In this document: one piece after another, positions 15,929 to 23,594 of the stretch | Layout: every line of letters starts with the position of its first letter | Numbering within the stretch: position 1 is the first letter of the stretch | Source: Spirochaetaceae bacterium | GTDB taxonomy: Bacteria > Spirochaetota > Spirochaetia > Treponematales > Rectinemataceae | Reading direction: 5' to 3' | Length of the DNA stretch: 33,511 bases | Assembly (NCBI GenBank): GCA_025358255.1 | Contig: JANYKC010000017.1 | Coordinates: forward strand, 1 to 33,511 | Notes under the pieces: model-generated | Told to the model about the DNA's origin: nothing | Database searches by the model: none | The model's input: the letters and a program-made list of their open reading frames with translations, nothing else | Program-made: the position numbers and the translations under genes

Positions 15929-17271
15929 GCGACCTCACAGCGGTATCAGACGGCCTTGACGCGGTCGCTGCCCTCCGCAGGCTCGAGCACTATTGCAGGG
16001 CCGCAGGCATCGTGGGCTTCCTCATGGACGACGAGGGCCTTGTCCTCGGCGTGGTGGACCCGTCGGGTGACGCGAGGCCACCCTCTGGCCCACTCGATGG
16101 CGCCTGCCCCCTGTGCGCCCTCCTTGGCAAGGAGGAGGCCGAGGCGGAGCTGCGCGGACAGCTCTACGGAGCCTACCAGGCCGAGCGCTTCGGCGGGAAA
16201 TACATCCACATGTGCGGGCATTCCCTCCTCTTCTGGGTGGCGCCGATAATGGCCGATGGGGCCCTGCGCGCGGCCTTTGTCGGCGGGCCCGTCATGGTCG
16301 TGGACAGCGCCGAGATCCTGGCCGACCTCAGGGCATCCGGCCGCCTCCCACCGGGCCGTGAGGAGGAGGCGCGCGCCTTGCTGGAAGGCCTGCCCACGAT
16401 CTCCCCCCGACGTTCCACAAGCCTCGCCGAGCTCCTAGCCGACCTCGCGGCCGTATCCGGCGGAGCCATGCCGGCGAGGCTCGAGGCGGCGCGCCAGCGG
16501 GAGGAGCAGCAATCGCGCATCTCCGAGCGCATCCAGGAGCTCAAGGGCGACCGCGAACCCAAGACAGCCTCCTACCCCATCGAGAAGGAGAGGGAGCTCC
16601 TCAACGCCATCTCGCGCGGAAGCAAGGCGGAGTCCCAGCGCCTTCTCAACGAGATCCTCGGCCACATCTTCTTCTCGAGCGGGCAGAACCCCGCGGTCAT
16701 CCGCGCAAGGGCCCTCGAACTCGTCGTCCTCCTCTCGCGCGCCGCCCTGGACGGTGGCGCGGACATTGAGCGCATCTTCGACCTCGATTTCACCTATCTC
16801 AACCAGATCCAGAAGATACGGAGCGTCGATGACATAGCACATTGGCTTTCCCGCGTCATGGTCCGTTTCACCGACCTCGTCTTCAACCTCCAGGACGTGA
16901 AGCACGCCGATGTCATGATGAAGGCCTTGCGCCACATCAACTCGCGTTTCGCCGAGGCCATCACCCTGGACGAGGTGGCCGACGCGGTCTCGCTCTCCCC
17001 CACCTACTTCTCCAAGATCTGGAACGAGGAGATGAAGTGCCGCTTCACCGCCTACCTGAACAAGGTCAGGATAGACCGTGGCAAGGTGCTGCTGCGCACG
17101 ACCGACACGCCCCTCGTGGAGATCGCGGGCATCCTGGGCTACGAGGACCAGAGCTATTTCACGAAGGTCTTCAAGAAACTGGTGGGACAGTCGCCCGGGC
17201 GTTTCAGGGAATCGGCGGGCCGCATTCCAGGCCGCGACCTGCGCAACGAGGAAATCCACGGGGATTACTGA
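15925..17271 (+). CDS. PocR-domain AraC-family regulator
   Basis: A 448-residue regulator. The N-terminal part (about 10-175) fits the PocR ligand-binding domain, a PAS-like sensor common near corrinoid and propanediol genes, with its typical CPLCALLGKEEAE and YIHMCGHSLLFWVAPIM segments. A helical middle is followed by an AraC-type DNA-binding domain (about 340-430) with ITLDEVADAVSLSPTYFSKI and PLVEIAGILGYEDQSYFTKV. The start overlaps the activator gene (ATGA), so both are made from one transcript. The last codon and stop (TAC TGA) are the first six bases of the palindromic element, so insertion may have trimmed or replaced the original C-terminus (now ...NEEIHGDY). Family context suggests that it senses a methylated substrate, redox or corrinoid state and controls this island; targets are inferred. 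Confidence 0.85.
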   Translation: MSDLTAVSDGLDAVAALRRLEHYCRAAGIVGFLMDDEGLVLGVVDPSGDARPPSGPLDGACPLCALLGKEEAEAELRGQLYGAYQAERFGGKYIHMCGHSLLFWVAPIMADGALRAAFVGGPVMVVDSAEILADLRASGRLPPGREEEARALLEGLPTISPRRSTSLAELLADLAAVSGGAMPARLEAARQREEQQSRISERIQELKGDREPKTASYPIEKERELLNAISRGSKAESQRLLNEILGHIFFSSGQNPAVIRARALELVVLLSRAALDGGADIERIFDLDFTYLNQIQKIRSVDDIAHWLSRVMVRFTDLVFNLQDVKHADVMMKALRHINSRFAEAITLDEVADAVSLSPTYFSKIWNEEMKCRFTAYLNKVRIDRGKVLLRTTDTPLVEIAGILGYEDQSYFTKVFKKLVGQSPGRFRESAGRIPGRDLRNEEIHGDY

Positions 17272-17368
17272 CCCGGCAGCCAAACATTGGCTTGGGCCCA
17301 AGATTCTGACCCGTGGCGACGGGCCAGAATCTTGGGCGAGCACCCGATGTTATGTTGCCGGGTCAGCA
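17266..17368 (+). repeat. 103-bp palindromic element, copy 2
   Basis: Same element as at 3061-3163, read on the plus strand from TACTGACCCGGCAG to TGCCGGGTCAGCA. Nearly the whole length can fold: positions 1-25 of the element with 79-103 (a few mismatches), and a strong central hairpin CCCAAGATTCTG / CAGAATCTTGGG extended by CCCGT / ACGGG around a GGCG loop. It separates the regulator gene, whose stop it supplies, from the promoter of the corrinoid protein gene. There is no T-run, so it is not a classical terminator, though such a hairpin may protect or truncate the upstream message. Confidence 0.85.
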
Positions 17369-17390
17369 AGGTTCCGCTCCTGCGCAACTA

Positions 17391-17421
17391 TTGACAAAAA
17401 GAAGCAAAACATTCCTAGACT
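17391..17421 (+). promoter_or_regulatory. Candidate promoter of the corrinoid protein gene
   Basis: A perfect TTGACA (17391-17396) sits in an AT-rich patch 23 bases after the palindromic element. The -10 box is not clear: CCTAGA at the ideal 17-base spacing, or TAGACT at 19 bases. The weak -10 fits an activator-dependent promoter, possibly under the PocR-type regulator encoded just upstream. The leader to the start at 17486 would be about 60 bases. Confidence 0.4.
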
Positions 17422-17485
17422 GCCCCTGCCATTGGTATACACTTCGGGGAGCGGAAGGAAAAAACCGCTTCGCAAGGAGGAACCG

Positions 17486-18127
17486 ATGTCCACGCTTGAA
17501 GATATTTCCGCCCTTCTCCAGAAGGGCCGCGCGAACGAAGTGAAGGCAGCCGTCGAGAAGGCCATCGCCGAGGGCTTGGATGCCAAGACCATCCTCGAGG
17601 AAGGCCTGATGGCCGGAATGGGGATCATCGGAGGCAAGTTCAAGCGCAATGAGGTCTACGTCCCTGAAGTCCTCATCGCCGCCCGGGCGATGAACGCCGG
17701 CCTCGTCCCCTTGAAGCCCCTCCTCATCTCGTCGGGGGTGAAGGCCAAGGGCATTGTCGTCATCGGCACCGTGAAGGGCGACCTCCACGACATCGGCAAG
17801 AACCTCGTCAAGATGATGATGGAAGGCAAGGGCATGCTCGTCCATGACCTCGGCGTAGACGTCCCGAGCGACAAATTCGTCGCGGCTGCCAAGGAGCACC
17901 ATGCCGACATCATCTGCTGCTCGGCCCTCCTCACGACCACGATGAACGAGATGAAGGGCGTCGTCGAGGCCCTCAAGTCCGGAGGCGTCCGCGACAAGCT
18001 GACGATCATGGTCGGCGGCGCGCCTGTCACCGACTCCTTCTGCAAGTCCATCGGCGCCGACGTCTATGCCCCCGACGCGGCGAGCGCCGCGGAGGCCGCC
18101 GCGGCCATCTGCGCCAAGAGCGCTTGA
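17486..18127 (+). CDS. Corrinoid (cobalamin-binding) methyl-carrier protein
   Basis: A 213-residue protein of the MtaC/MtbC/MttC type. The N-terminal helical cap (about 1-85; LLQKGRANEVKAAVEKAI, GMGIIGGKFKRNEVYVPEVL) is followed by a Rossmann-like B12 domain with GTVKGDLHDIGKNLV, where D99-x-H101-x-x-G104 gives the His that coordinates cobalt from below; SALLTTTM and IMVGGAPV complete the B12 site. It should carry the methyl group between the UroD-family methyltransferase (or one encoded elsewhere) and the methyl-THF methyltransferase, and be the client of the activator at 14057. AAGGAGG precedes the ATG by six bases. The gene stands alone between its own promoter and a strong terminator, consistent with a need for more of this protein than of the enzymes. 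Confidence 0.92.
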   Translation: MSTLEDISALLQKGRANEVKAAVEKAIAEGLDAKTILEEGLMAGMGIIGGKFKRNEVYVPEVLIAARAMNAGLVPLKPLLISSGVKAKGIVVIGTVKGDLHDIGKNLVKMMMEGKGMLVHDLGVDVPSDKFVAAAKEHHADIICCSALLTTTMNEMKGVVEALKSGGVRDKLTIMVGGAPVTDSFCKSIGADVYAPDAASAAEAAAAICAKSA

Positions 18128-18149
18128 TCCCAAGTCCACGAGGCAGCTC

Positions 18150-18183
18150 AAAGGCCGTCCTGGCATCGGGGCGGCCTTTTTTT
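18150..18183 (+). terminator. Intrinsic terminator after the corrinoid protein gene
   Basis: AAAGGCCGTCC and the downstream GGGGCGGCCTTT pair over about 11 bases, including one G-T pair, and the stem runs straight into a tract of seven T residues ending at 18183. It lies about 23 bases after the stop at 18127. It also sits between convergent genes, 32 bases after the end of the leftward lacI-type gene, but on that strand the T-run is too short to act well. Confidence 0.85.
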
Positions 18184-18214
18184 CTCCCGGCGCGGGAGGC
18201 GGTGAAGGGCACTC

Positions 18215-19213
18215 TCAGTGGCGTATGAGGGTGGTCTTGAGCCTTGCGATCTCCGCTTTCCCCGCGCCGCCGCGGTTGATCCTGTCAAGGAGTATCCTTG
18301 CGGCGAGTCCGCCCATCTCGGCAATGGGCTGGGAGACTGAATAGCGGCAGAACTGCAGGAGGGGCGAATAGGGCATCTCGTCGAAGGAAGCGAAGACCAC
18401 CCGGCCGCGATGCGCGCGCCCGGCCGTCATGAGGTAATTGGTGGCGCCGATCTGGTTGTCCGCGTTGACGATGAACCAGGCCTCCGGGGCGCCTGGCTGC
18501 GCAAGCATGGACTCCATGGCGCGATAGCCCGATTCGATGTGGTCGAGCTTTCCGAAGCTCGTGAACCGGTCCTCGACGGCAAGGCCGGCGCCCTCCATCG
18601 CGGCCCGATAGCCCGCGTAGCGCTCTCGGGCCGTCAGCACATCGGGGTCAGCGCCCAGGAAGCCGATGCGCCTAAAGCCATCGGCGATGAGTGCCTCGGT
18701 CGCCTCGCGGGCCCCGCCCTCATTGTCGACGAGGACGGCGTCGGCGTCGACGTCCAAGGCAAGCCGGTCGATGAAGACGACGGGTATGCCTCGGGCCTGG
18801 ATCGCGCCGACATGGGGGCAGTGGTCGCTCGTGGGAATCATCACGATGCCGTCGACCAGCCGGTCGGAGAGGAGGGTCAGCCTCTTGGCCTCCTCGACCT
18901 CGCTTTCCGTCGAGGAGCAGACGATGAGGCTGTAGCCGTTGGCGGTCAGCTCGCGGTCCATGCTCTCCGCGAGCAGCATGAAAAAATCGCTTGCCAGGAT
19001 TGGCGCCACGATGCCGATGGTGTTCGTCGCGCGGGTCTTGAGGCTCCGCGCCACCAGGTTGGCCTTGTAGCCGAGTTGCTCGATGGCCGCCCTGACCCTG
19101 GCCGCGGTCTCGTCCTGGACCGGGCGGTCGCCGCTCACGACGCGCGAGACGCTCGCCGTGGAGACACCGGCCACCCTGGCGACGTCATGGATTGTTGCCG
19201 ATCGCGGTTTCAT
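18215..19213 (-). CDS. LacI-family sugar-responsive repressor
   Basis: A 332-residue repressor. The N-terminal HTH (ATIHDVARVAGVSTASVSRVVSG, residues about 7-29) and hinge helix (ANLVARSLKT) are typical, followed by the periplasmic-binding-like effector domain (TIGIVAPILASDFF, DGIVMIPTSDHC, IPVVFIDR, RRIGFLGADPDVLTARERYAGY, FASFDEM). The start ATG overlaps the permease stop (ATGA), so it is the last, translationally coupled gene of the transport operon. Its most likely targets are the two AAACGTTT palindromes upstream of the operon's first gene, giving feedback control by the transported sugar; the site-protein match is inferred from family habits. Confidence 0.92.
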   Translation of the reverse strand: MKPRSATIHDVARVAGVSTASVSRVVSGDRPVQDETAARVRAAIEQLGYKANLVARSLKTRATNTIGIVAPILASDFFMLLAESMDRELTANGYSLIVCSSTESEVEEAKRLTLLSDRLVDGIVMIPTSDHCPHVGAIQARGIPVVFIDRLALDVDADAVLVDNEGGAREATEALIADGFRRIGFLGADPDVLTARERYAGYRAAMEGAGLAVEDRFTSFGKLDHIESGYRAMESMLAQPGAPEAWFIVNADNQIGATNYLMTAGRAHRGRVVFASFDEMPYSPLLQFCRYSVSQPIAEMGGLAARILLDRINRGGAGKAEIARLKTTLIRH

Positions 19214-20214
19214 CGCTGGGAATATTTCCGGATATAGAAGTAGACGGCCACGAGGATGATGAAACCCTTCACGAGGAGCTGGTAATAGGAGTCCACCCCA
19301 AGGTAGGTCATCCCATAGTTGATGATGCCCAGGGTCAGGACGCCGATGATCATGCCGCCTACGGTGCCCACGCCGCCGGCCTGGGAGATTCCGCCCACCG
19401 TGACGGCCGCTATCGCGTCCAGCTCCATGCCGTTCGCGGTGAGGGCGTTGGCGAGCCCCAGGCGCCCGGAGAGGAGGCAGCCCGCGATGCCATACAGGAG
19501 GCCCGCGAAGGTGTAGACCACGACGAGCTCTTTCTCGACATTGATGCCCGACACGCGCGCCGCGACGGGGTTGCCGCCGATCGCGTAGAAGTTGGTCCCC
19601 CGCCTTGTGTGCCGAAGGAGGAACCAGACGATTGCCGCCGCGACCACGACATAGAGGGCGAGGTTCGGGATCGGGCCGACGGAACCCTGCGCGAGGACCT
19701 TGTAGGCGTCCTTGACGCTTCCCACGACGGCGGCCTTCGTGTAGATGAGCTGGGCGCCGCGCGCGATGGACATCGTGCCCAAGGTCGCGATGAAGGCGGG
19801 CAACTTGCCGTAGGCGACGAGGACGCCGTTGAAGAAGCCGAAGAGGCCGCCCGTGAGGATGCCGGCGATGAAGGGCAGGTAGATCGGGAAGTCCATGCCC
19901 GGATAGAGGGCCGCCATGTAGTCCGGGGTCTGGGCGAAGGATGCGGAGACGCTCGCCACAAGGCAGACCACGTAGCCGATCGAGAGGTCGATGCCCCTCG
20001 TGATGATGATCATGCCGACGCCAAGGGCGGCGAAGGCGCGGACGGACTCCGCTATCATGAGGTTGCGCACCGAAGGCCACTCGAAGGAGCGGCCCCGCGT
20101 CATGACGCCGAGGATGGTGGCGAGCACGACAAAAGTGACGAGATTGGTGTTCTTGCCCAGGAAGGCGGCGATGCCTTTCTTGCGGGCGAGGGCGCCGACT
20201 GCGTTTGCGGCCAT
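19210..20214 (-). CDS. Sugar ABC transporter permease (RbsC/MglC family)
   Basis: A 334-residue integral membrane protein with about eight to ten hydrophobic segments, of the branched-chain/ribose permease family. Family landmarks are GMIIITRGIDLSIG in the first third, GKLPAFIATLGTMSIARG, the cytoplasmic EAA-like loop GGNPVAARVSGI, and AVTVGGISQAGGVGTVGG. It forms the membrane channel with the ATPase encoded 10 bases upstream and receives sugar from the binding protein at 21929. The motifs do not discriminate the sugar. The start ATG at 20214 is preceded by GGAGCC, a modest ribosome site. Confidence 0.93.
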   Translation of the reverse strand: MAANAVGALARKKGIAAFLGKNTNLVTFVVLATILGVMTRGRSFEWPSVRNLMIAESVRAFAALGVGMIIITRGIDLSIGYVVCLVASVSASFAQTPDYMAALYPGMDFPIYLPFIAGILTGGLFGFFNGVLVAYGKLPAFIATLGTMSIARGAQLIYTKAAVVGSVKDAYKVLAQGSVGPIPNLALYVVVAAAIVWFLLRHTRRGTNFYAIGGNPVAARVSGINVEKELVVVYTFAGLLYGIAGCLLSGRLGLANALTANGMELDAIAAVTVGGISQAGGVGTVGGMIIGVLTLGIINYGMTYLGVDSYYQLLVKGFIILVAVYFYIRKYSQR

Positions 20215-20224
20215 CGATGGCTCC

Positions 20225-21745
20225 TTACTCGAATTGCGTTGCGAGACGCATGACGTTTTCCTGGCTTGCCTCAGGCCCTTCGAGCGTTCCCGTATGCCGC
20301 CCTGCGCAGAGGACCATGACGCGATGGGACATGCCCAGGAGTTCGTGCATCTCCGAAGAGACCATTATTATTGATTTGCCGTTCCTGGCCAGCTCGGCCA
20401 TGATCGTGTAGATCTCGAATTTCGCTCCCACGTCGATGCCCCGGGTCGGCTCGTCCATGATGAGGATCTCCGGGAGGGTCATGAGCCAGCGGCTGACGAG
20501 GACCTTTTGCTGGTTGCCTCCGGAGAGGTTCTGGATCTGCGTCCACATCGAGGGTGTCTTGGTCCGCAATTGCTCGTTGAAGCGCCGCGCCTCGGCCTCG
20601 ATGCGTCGGTGCTCGAGGAGGAGGCCGCCCCTGATGTAGCTGCCCAGGGAGGCGACGGCGGTGTTCTCCGTGACCGAGAGCAGGGGAAAGATCCCCGAGC
20701 CGCGCCTGTCCTCCGTGATGAGGCCTATGCCATGGCGTATGGCATCGCGGGGCGAGCGGATCACCGCGCGCTTGCCGTTGACGAGGATCTCGCCACAGGA
20801 GGTCTTCCGCAGTCCGAAGATGGCTTCCACCAGTTCGGTCCGCTGAGCGCCCACGAGTCCCCCGATCCCGAGTATCTCGCCTCGGCGGAGGTCGAAGGAG
20901 ACGTCCTTGAAGGAGCGCGACTCGGCGGACGTGAGGCCGCGGACCTCGAGCCGCAGCTCGCCGATCTCGGAATCGACCGTGGGGAACCGCTGGGTGTTGT
21001 CGCGCCCCACCATGAGCTTGATGAGCTTGTCCTCGTCGAGCTCCGAAGCCGGCCAGGTCCCGAGCATCTTCCCGTCGCGCATGACGGAGACATCGTCGGC
21101 GATCTGAAATATCTCGCTCATCTTGTGGGAGATGTAGATGACAGCCACGCCGCGGGCGGTGAGGTCGCGGATGATGCGGAAGAGATGCTCGGTCTCGGTC
21201 TCCGTGAGCGAGGAGCTCGGCTCGTCCATCACGACGATCGACGCTTCATAGGAGACGGCCTTCGCGATCTCGCAGGCTTGCTGCTTCGAGATGGAGAGGC
21301 CGCCCATACGGTCCGCGGGATCGATGTTCATCTCGAGCCGCTTCATGAGCGCGGCCGTGTCGCGGTGCATCTTGCCATGGTTCAGGAAGGTGATGGGACC
21401 GAAACGGTGGAGGGGCTCCCGGCCAAGCCAGATGTTCTCCCGCACCGAGCGCTCGGGGACGTTCGACAGCTCCTGGTGGATCATCGAGACGCCCGCCTCG
21501 AGGGCGTCCTTTGCGCTGTGGAACTTGGCCAGCCGTCCTTTGAGGATTATCTCTCCCCCGTCTTCCCGGTAGATGCCGAAGAGGCATTTCATGAGGGTGG
21601 ACTTGCCCGCGCCGTTCTCGCCCATGAGGGCATGGACCTTGCCGGGCCTGACGTGCAGGCTCACGTCGTCCAGGGCCTGGACACCGGGAAAGCTCTTGTA
21701 GATGCCCAGCATCTCGAGGACGTACTCGGCCCTGTCATCCGCCAT
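20225..21745 (-). CDS. Sugar ABC transporter ATPase, two nucleotide-binding domains
   Basis: A 506-residue tandem ATPase of the RbsA/MglA type. The first domain has Walker A GENGAGKST, signature LSISKQQACEIAKA and Walker B SIVVMDEPSSSL. The second has the usual degenerate Walker A (GLVGAQRTEL), signature NLSGGNQQKVLVSRW and Walker B EILIMDEPTRGID. Such proteins drive uptake of pentoses, galactosides or similar sugars with one binding protein and a permease homodimer. The start at 21745 is set by GGAGG eight bases upstream; the frame is open further but crosses the inverted repeat at 21780-21910. It is separated from the binding-protein gene by 183 bases that contain that repeat, so its level is probably lower than that of the binding protein. 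Confidence 0.93.
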   Translation of the reverse strand: MADDRAEYVLEMLGIYKSFPGVQALDDVSLHVRPGKVHALMGENGAGKSTLMKCLFGIYREDGGEIILKGRLAKFHSAKDALEAGVSMIHQELSNVPERSVRENIWLGREPLHRFGPITFLNHGKMHRDTAALMKRLEMNIDPADRMGGLSISKQQACEIAKAVSYEASIVVMDEPSSSLTETETEHLFRIIRDLTARGVAVIYISHKMSEIFQIADDVSVMRDGKMLGTWPASELDEDKLIKLMVGRDNTQRFPTVDSEIGELRLEVRGLTSAESRSFKDVSFDLRRGEILGIGGLVGAQRTELVEAIFGLRKTSCGEILVNGKRAVIRSPRDAIRHGIGLITEDRRGSGIFPLLSVTENTAVASLGSYIRGGLLLEHRRIEAEARRFNEQLRTKTPSMWTQIQNLSGGNQQKVLVSRWLMTLPEILIMDEPTRGIDVGAKFEIYTIMAELARNGKSIIMVSSEMHELLGMSHRVMVLCAGRHTGTLEGPEASQENVMRLATQFE

Positions 21746-21779
21746 CGAAAACCCTCCGGGAGTGATTAAGAGGAATCGA

Positions 21780-21910
21780 CCACGGAGGCACGGAGACACG
21801 GAGACGATGGGAAGGAAGGGAATCAAAAAACATAAAGGGGGATGATGCCCTCTCTTATTTCATTCCCTAAACCTTTTCCTTCCCTCTCTTTTAGCTCCGT
21901 GCCTCCGTGG
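21780..21910. repeat. Long inverted repeat with CACGGAG arms inside the transport operon
   Basis: The 16-base arm CCACGGAGGCACGGAG (21780-21795) is repeated exactly in reverse complement at 21895-21910. Inner parts match loosely too (GGGAAGGAAGGGAAT against the complement of ATTCCCTAAACCTTTTCC), so about 130 bases can fold into a long hairpin. The left arm is built from CACGGAG units. It lies between the stop of the binding-protein gene and the ribosome site of the ATPase gene. A hairpin here is a familiar way to keep binding-protein mRNA stable and the transporter mRNA scarce, as with REP sequences in other operons. Similar CACGGAG repeats are scattered in many unrelated genomes as far as I recall. 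Confidence 0.75.
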
Positions 21911-21928
21911 TTTCCATTCCTTCTTCTC

Positions 21929-22993
21929 TTACTTGGTCATGTAGGACTTGTAGTTGTCCTTGGTCACGGCCTCGAAGGGGACGAGGTAGCACTGGCCGAT
22001 CACGGAAGCGTCGTTGGCGGGAGCCTCGGCGCCGGGCTTGGTCTCGGGCTTGATGCCGTCAGCCACGAAGCCGGGCTTGTAGGTGCCGTTGGCCATGGCG
22101 AGGGCGAGGGCGAAGGCGGTTCCCGACTGGCCCTTGGCGCTCTGCAGGACCGTGGCATAGAGCTTATTCTCGCTCATGGACTTGAGGGCGACCTGGGTTG
22201 CGTCGACGCCGAGGACGGGGACCTTGAGGATGGTGCCGTCGGCGGCATCGGCCTTGGTGTACTTCGCGGTGAGGAGGGACTCGACGGCGCCGAGGGCCAT
22301 GCCGTCGTTGTTGGTGATGACGATGTTGAACTTGCCGTTATAGGCGGCGATCCAGGCGTCCATCTTCTGCTGGGCCTCGTCCGGCTTCCAGTTGGCGGTG
22401 TCCTCGGCGATCACGTTGAGCTTGTAGCCCTTGGCGATGAGGCCGGCCTTGACGGCCTCGGTGCGGTACTTCTGGGCGGGGTGGCCAAGCTGGCCGAGGA
22501 GGAAGAGGGCGTTGATGGTCTTGCCGGGGGCGAGCTTGCCGGGGTTCTTCTTGAAGTAGTTGTCGATGATGTCGGCCTGGATGGTGCCGGCCACGGACTC
22601 GGGGCTGGAGGCGAGGAAGAAGTTCTTGCTCACCTTAAGCGCCGCGACCGAGGGCTGGATGTTGGAGAAGGCGGCTCCGCCCCCCTTGGCGGCGATGGCC
22701 TTGGCCATCTGCTCGGTGGCTTCGGTCTGGTTCGGGACGATCACGAAGTACTTCACGCCCTGGGTGAGGAGGGTGTTCAACTGGTCGAGCTGGGTGGCCT
22801 GGTCGGAGCGGGAGTCAAGGAGCTTGAGCTCGACACCGGCCTTGGCGGCGAGGCTCTTCAGGTTGGCCGCGTAGTCGGCGACGAATTGCTCATCCAGGTT
22901 GCGGATGAGGGCACCGATGACAGGCTTGGCCTGCGCGAAACCCATGCCGGCGAGGACGGCGAGGGCGAGGACGAGAACGAGCAGTTTCTTCAT
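21929..22993 (-). CDS. Periplasmic sugar-binding protein (RbsB/MglB type)
   Basis: A 354-residue exported protein. The first 22 residues are a standard signal peptide ending GFAQA. The mature part is a two-lobed Peripla_BP_4 fold: KPVIGALIRNLDEQFVADY, DSRSDQATQLDQLNTLLTQG, KYFVIVPNQTEA, NIVITNNDGMALGAVESL (the usual acidic contact of this family) and VPVLGVDATQVAL. It captures sugar for the permease and ATPase encoded downstream. The start at 22993 has AAGGAGAG five bases upstream. The gene follows fucU by 78 bases. The family includes ribose, galactose and related binders, and the ligand cannot be read from sequence; FucU next door suggests a sugar needing anomeric exchange, such as fucose, ribose or a relative. 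Confidence 0.92.
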   Translation of the reverse strand: MKKLLVLVLALAVLAGMGFAQAKPVIGALIRNLDEQFVADYAANLKSLAAKAGVELKLLDSRSDQATQLDQLNTLLTQGVKYFVIVPNQTEATEQMAKAIAAKGGGAAFSNIQPSVAALKVSKNFFLASSPESVAGTIQADIIDNYFKKNPGKLAPGKTINALFLLGQLGHPAQKYRTEAVKAGLIAKGYKLNVIAEDTANWKPDEAQQKMDAWIAAYNGKFNIVITNNDGMALGAVESLLTAKYTKADAADGTILKVPVLGVDATQVALKSMSENKLYATVLQSAKGQSGTAFALALAMANGTYKPGFVADGIKPETKPGAEAPANDASVIGQCYLVPFEAVTKDNYKSYMTK

Positions 22994-23071
22994 AAGCGCT
23001 CTCCTTCAAATGGACAATGCGGCCCCCGCCAGGCGACGGCCGATACGAAAAATGCAAAGGCGGTCCCACCG

Positions 23072-23509
23072 CTATCGGGCCAGGGGAACCACTCCCTTTT
23101 TCAGGATCACGTTGCCGTACTTCACGGTCTCTCCGGTCATCACGACAGCGAAGGCCTTCCTGGCCCTTTCATAGAATGCGAAACGCTCGACCCGCTCGAT
23201 GGGCGGCGTGCGGGGCCAATGCAGGTCGATGGCAGCCCGGTAGGAGACCTCCACGCGGGGGTCGAGCTCGTCCCCCGGCACGGGGGCCATCATGGCCACG
23301 GGTGCGGGCACGTAGCTGTCGAGGTTCATGAGGGCGAGGATGCCGTCGAGGAGTTCGGGGATCCTGATGCCGTCGGCGCGGACAACCCGGCTGTTGCAGC
23401 TGTCTCCGGGGAAGAAAGCATCCGCAAGGACGATTTCGTCTCCATGCCCCATTCTGTCAAGGAACATGAGGAGTTCTGGGCTGATGCAAGGTGCGACGCC
23501 AATGAGCAT
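23072..23509 (-). CDS. fucU: FucU/RbsD-family sugar mutarotase
   Basis: A 145-residue protein of the RbsD/FucU family, which speeds the exchange between sugar anomers after import. The pattern MLIGVAPCISPELLMFLDRMGHGDEIVLADAFFP fits FucU, including the His and Asp of the conserved GHGDE-x4-D segment; ADGIRIPELLDGIL and YERARKAFAVVMTGE complete the fold, while the C-terminal YGNVILKKG supplies the usual Tyr/Asn region. I chose the ATG at 23509 since GGAG lies six bases upstream; the ATG at 23521 has no ribosome site. It is the first gene of the leftward transport operon. FucU favours L-fucose in known examples, which is the only hint to the substrate of the locus. Confidence 0.88.
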   Translation of the reverse strand: MLIGVAPCISPELLMFLDRMGHGDEIVLADAFFPGDSCNSRVVRADGIRIPELLDGILALMNLDSYVPAPVAMMAPVPGDELDPRVEVSYRAAIDLHWPRTPPIERVERFAFYERARKAFAVVMTGETVKYGNVILKKGVVPLAR

Positions 23510-23531
23510 TCGAAGCTCCATATCAAAGTCT

Positions 23532-23545
23532 GGCAAACGTTTACC
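23532..23545. promoter_or_regulatory. LacI-type operator A
   Basis: GGCAAACGTTTACC is a 14-base near-perfect palindrome with the central CG (23538-23539) typical of LacI-family operators. It lies in the leader of the fucU-led operon, about 23 bases before the start codon at 23509. Its centre is exactly 63 bases (six helical turns) from operator B. Confidence 0.65.
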
Positions 23546-23594
23546 CTATCCGGAACATCGAAGCAGCAACGCTTTCCCGTGCACAAAGTTGATT

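Noticed and set aside
17266..17368. Palindrome copy 2 as an intrinsic terminator for the regulator gene
   Set aside because: The stem is strong but no T-run follows, and the same element occurs elsewhere at 3061-3163, so it is a repeat first.
3061..17368. The two inverted palindromes as ends of a 14-kb composite mobile element
   Set aside because: They lie in opposite orientation like composite ends, but there is no transposase, integrase or target duplication, and short palindromes of this size usually spread singly.
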